Source: Brevibacterium siliguriense (GTDB lineage Bacteria; Actinomycetota; Actinomycetes; Actinomycetales; Brevibacteriaceae). From it: 64,000 nucleotides of DNA. The position numbers and the translations under genes were made by a program. Below are positions 62,124-64,000 of the stretch, in pieces. The stretch lies in assembly GCF_900105315.1 (NCBI RefSeq), contig NZ_LT629766.1, forward strand, positions 310,001 through 374,000. The letters are read 5' to 3'. Under the pieces are notes generated by a model. The model had not been told where the DNA came from, searched no databases, and was given only the letters and a program-made list of their open reading frames with translations. The stretch's first letter is position 1. The number at the start of each line of letters is the position of its first letter.

Positions 62124-62231
62124 ATCGAGTCCTCTCGTTCGCGTCACACGAGTGTTCGTGCGTGAGTGTTGTGGTGGTGGATCATCGTCGTCAGCTGTTC
62201 GGACATCGGCCCTTCGAACGACGATAGGGTC

Positions 62232-63488
62232 TCAGGCCGCATGCGCCTTCAGCGGCACAGTCGCATAACTCTGCAACGTCGTATGGACGAGCGGTTGGGT
62301 CGGTCCCGTCGCTTCGAGTCGTGCGATGCGAGTGACGAATGCCGAGAGAAAGGCGTCCATCTCCATTCGTGAGATCGGCTGGCCGACGCACTGGTGGATG
62401 CCCATCCCGAAGGTCAGGTGCCCGCTCGAGTCCCTGTCGAACCGGTAGACGTCGGCGTCATCTCCCCATTTGCTTTCGTCTCTGTTCGCGCTGCCGGGGA
62501 ACACGAGTACCTTCGTTTCGGCTGGGAGTTCGATTCCGGAGAGCACCGTGTCCTCCGACGTGGTTCGGTAGAAGGCGTAGAACGGACTCTCGAGCCGGAA
62601 CGACTCGTCGATCGCGAACCGCACCGACCGCGGATCGGCGTGGATCCTCGCATACTGTTCCGGGTGACGGGCCAAGGTGTTGAGAGTATTGGTGATGGCA
62701 AAGATCGTCGTGTCCAATCCCGCCGATAGAAGCGCCCTGACCAGCAGCGTCGCCTCTTCCGGAGTGATCTCGCCCGAGTCGGCGAACTCCCACAGCTGCG
62801 CGCCCATACCCGAGGGATCGAGGACTTCGCGAGCACAGTTCGCCAGCACCCAGTCGTAGGTACCTGCAGACTCGTCGATCCAACGTTTGGCGATCTCATT
62901 CTGCGGCCCGAATGTCGCGAAGTTCGCCGCCCCCTGAACAAGGAGATTCTCGGCTCGGCCCTCACGGGGAATGCCGACCGCGTCGCCGAACACACGCAGC
63001 ACGTACTGTTCGGACAGACGCGCGGCGTCAAATTCTCCGTCGTCAGTCGACAGGATCTCATCGATGACGGTCTTCGCGTAGGTGGAGAAGTCCTTCCGCC
63101 GCGGCCGCAGCCGTCGCGGCGTGATGACACCGTCCATAGCAGATCGCATTCGCGTGTGCAACGGTGGATCCACTTCGAGGATCCCGGGCTTGCGCAGCGG
63201 CGGATTGTGGTGGATGTTCACGCTGCCCACGCCGGCTCCGGAGATGAAGGTGCGGTAATCCTCCAGAATCTCACGCACCTCGGCATCACGGCCGAATGCG
63301 GGCACTCCGTATCTGCTCAGCCAGGCGGCAGGACCTTCTGCCCGCAACCGACTCAAGAACGGATAAGGGTTCGAGAGGTTATCCAACGAATATGGGTCTT
63401 CGTCGAGGATGGGCAAGTCCAATGCAGCTTCAGCCATATTGCACGAACCGACGTTCTGCGCAGTCGGATCTGCGGATGTGCTCACCAT
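62232..63488 (-). CDS. Cytochrome P450, CYP199/CYP255-like group
   Basis: 418 residues from ATG 63488 (GGAGG seven bases upstream); the longer frame to 63545 lacks this site. Heme ligand C367 in 'FGMGIHQCVGQ', ExxR in 'ESFRLESP', I-helix 'LLSAGLDTT' with the proton-relay Asp/Thr. An N-terminal 'AGVGSVNIHHNPPLRKPGILEVDPPLHTRMR' resembles P450s that demethylate or hydroxylate small aromatic acids and phenols. It is the first gene of the minus-strand pair with the HAL-type lyase; electrons probably come from the convergent reductase, since no ferredoxin gene is adjacent. Confidence 0.92.
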   Translation of the reverse strand: MVSTSADPTAQNVGSCNMAEAALDLPILDEDPYSLDNLSNPYPFLSRLRAEGPAAWLSRYGVPAFGRDAEVREILEDYRTFISGAGVGSVNIHHNPPLRKPGILEVDPPLHTRMRSAMDGVITPRRLRPRRKDFSTYAKTVIDEILSTDDGEFDAARLSEQYVLRVFGDAVGIPREGRAENLLVQGAANFATFGPQNEIAKRWIDESAGTYDWVLANCAREVLDPSGMGAQLWEFADSGEITPEEATLLVRALLSAGLDTTIFAITNTLNTLARHPEQYARIHADPRSVRFAIDESFRLESPFYAFYRTTSEDTVLSGIELPAETKVLVFPGSANRDESKWGDDADVYRFDRDSSGHLTFGMGIHQCVGQPISRMEMDAFLSAFVTRIARLEATGPTQPLVHTTLQSYATVPLKAHAA

Positions 63489-63667
63489 AGATGACCTCCA
63501 TTGCTCGTTCGTAGGCGAACTGAATTGCTTCCCATCTCCAGGCATCGTCGCCGAGACGGCGTATAGGCTTACCAGCAGAGTAGGAACTCGGCCTACATCG
63601 GGCGAATCCGATTCTCACCTCGTGGGAACTCAACCCGGCGGGGCACGCCTCGCGCTGCGTCCTTGGC

Positions 63668-64000
63668 TCAGCACACTTCGCTGAGCGCCGCCTGCAGCTC
63701 ATCGGCGGCCTTGGTCAGTATTGGCCTGAGCGATGTAGCCGTGGCATTGCCGAAGCGGTCGGAATGACCCGCGAGAGTCAGCGAGCACAGAACCTCACCG
63801 CGCACCGCCACCGGGCACGACAGCGCATTCGCACCGACCCGCAACTCAGATTGAGAGTAGGCGAATCCGCTGCTTCGGATCAGCCGGAGCGAGTTGAGCA
63901 ACTTCTCCTCGGAGTGATCAGACTCGGCGACCACCTCTGCGATGACCTGCCCGGGCGCATGTGCCAAGAGCACTCGCTGCCCGGCACCCCGATCGAGCGG
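63668..64000 (-). CDS. IclR-family regulator, C-terminal part (cut by window end)
   Basis: The frame is open to the right edge, so the N-terminal HTH lies outside. The visible ~110 residues are the IclR effector domain: 'PLDRGAGQRVLLAHAPGQVIAEV', 'RLIRSSGFAYSQSELRVGANALSCPVAVRGEVLCSLTLAG', 'ATATSLRPILTKAADELQAALSEV'. IclR regulators usually control degradation of aromatic or carboxylic compounds. It precedes the P450-lyase genes on the same strand (179-base gap) and probably regulates them. Confidence 0.92.
   Translation of the reverse strand, partial: PLDRGAGQRVLLAHAPGQVIAEVVAESDHSEEKLLNSLRLIRSSGFAYSQSELRVGANALSCPVAVRGEVLCSLTLAGHSDRFGNATATSLRPILTKAADELQAALSEVC

Noticed and set aside
57446..64000. 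Histidine utilisation (hut) operon
   Set aside because: Despite a HAL-family lyase there is no urocanase, imidazolonepropionase or formimidoylglutamase, and the lyase lacks the Ser-His selectivity pair.
57446..64000. Secondary-metabolite gene cluster because of the P450
   Set aside because: No core biosynthetic enzyme (PKS, NRPS, terpene synthase, RiPP) is nearby; the context is catabolic.

Overview
The window reads as chromosomal DNA of a high-GC Gram-positive actinobacterium. GC-rich third codon positions, GTG and TTG starts, GGAGG-type ribosome sites, several start codons 6-7 bases after a TANNNT box, and the family mix (copper amine oxidase, Arr, MmcQ, VanZ-RDD, FCD-type GntR) suggest a Brevibacterium-like genome. 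The genus is an inference. Almost all of the window is metabolic and transport genes in small operons with adjacent regulators. No rRNA, tRNA, CRISPR array or intact insertion sequence was seen.

Layout. 0-11 kb: end of an amino-acid permease, a copper amine oxidase, a frameshifted DUF5134-like membrane gene, a CHY zinc-finger protein, an NCS2 purine permease fused in frame to a guanine/cytidine-deaminase domain with a divergent LysR regulator, a POT peptide transporter coupled to a YtcJ-type amidohydrolase, and a DUF2891 protein. 11.3-14.95 kb: a lower-GC restriction island with a NaeI-type endonuclease, a tail-to-tail C5 cytosine methyltransferase, an HNH nuclease and a small McrA-head-like protein.

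15-26.7 kb holds the most interesting locus. A minus-strand operon encodes a class III CoA-transferase, a class I fumarase-type hydratase, two acyl-CoA dehydrogenases, a mesaconyl-C4-CoA-hydratase-like protein and a second class III enzyme that closely resembles 2-methylfumaryl-CoA isomerase (Mct). Next to it lie a GntR regulator and a DctPQM TRAP transporter. Palindromes sharing the core TAATGCATTA sit in front of both operons, so they look like one regulon for uptake and oxidation of a branched C5-type dicarboxylate (methylsuccinate, mesaconate or itaconate class).

26.8-43.4 kb: accessory genes, including a rifampin ADP-ribosyltransferase (Arr), a GNAT gene with an internal amber codon, a 5'-shortened aldo/keto reductase, an Nramp-like transporter lacking the usual metal motifs, a MarR gene, a large MMPL transporter, a kinase plus class III aminotransferase pair, an Lrp regulator, a deleted M20 amidohydrolase and a diaminopropionate ammonia-lyase-like enzyme. 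43.4-50 kb: a PucR-type regulator divergent from hyuA-hyuB, followed by a terminator and a nitrilase. 50-57.4 kb: PepSY and His/Met-rich membrane proteins, an APC permease with a P1 peptidase and a TetR regulator, and housekeeping-type genes. 57.4-64 kb: a sodium:solute symporter, a flavin/2Fe-2S reductase, a HAL-family ammonia-lyase with an unusual selectivity pair, a cytochrome P450 and an IclR regulator cut by the window end. Together these last genes look like uptake and breakdown of an aromatic or imidazole amino-acid-like compound.

Across the window the decamer GCCGAGGCGG (either strand) recurs at least 17 times in different reading frames and between genes, which points to a DNA-level signal.
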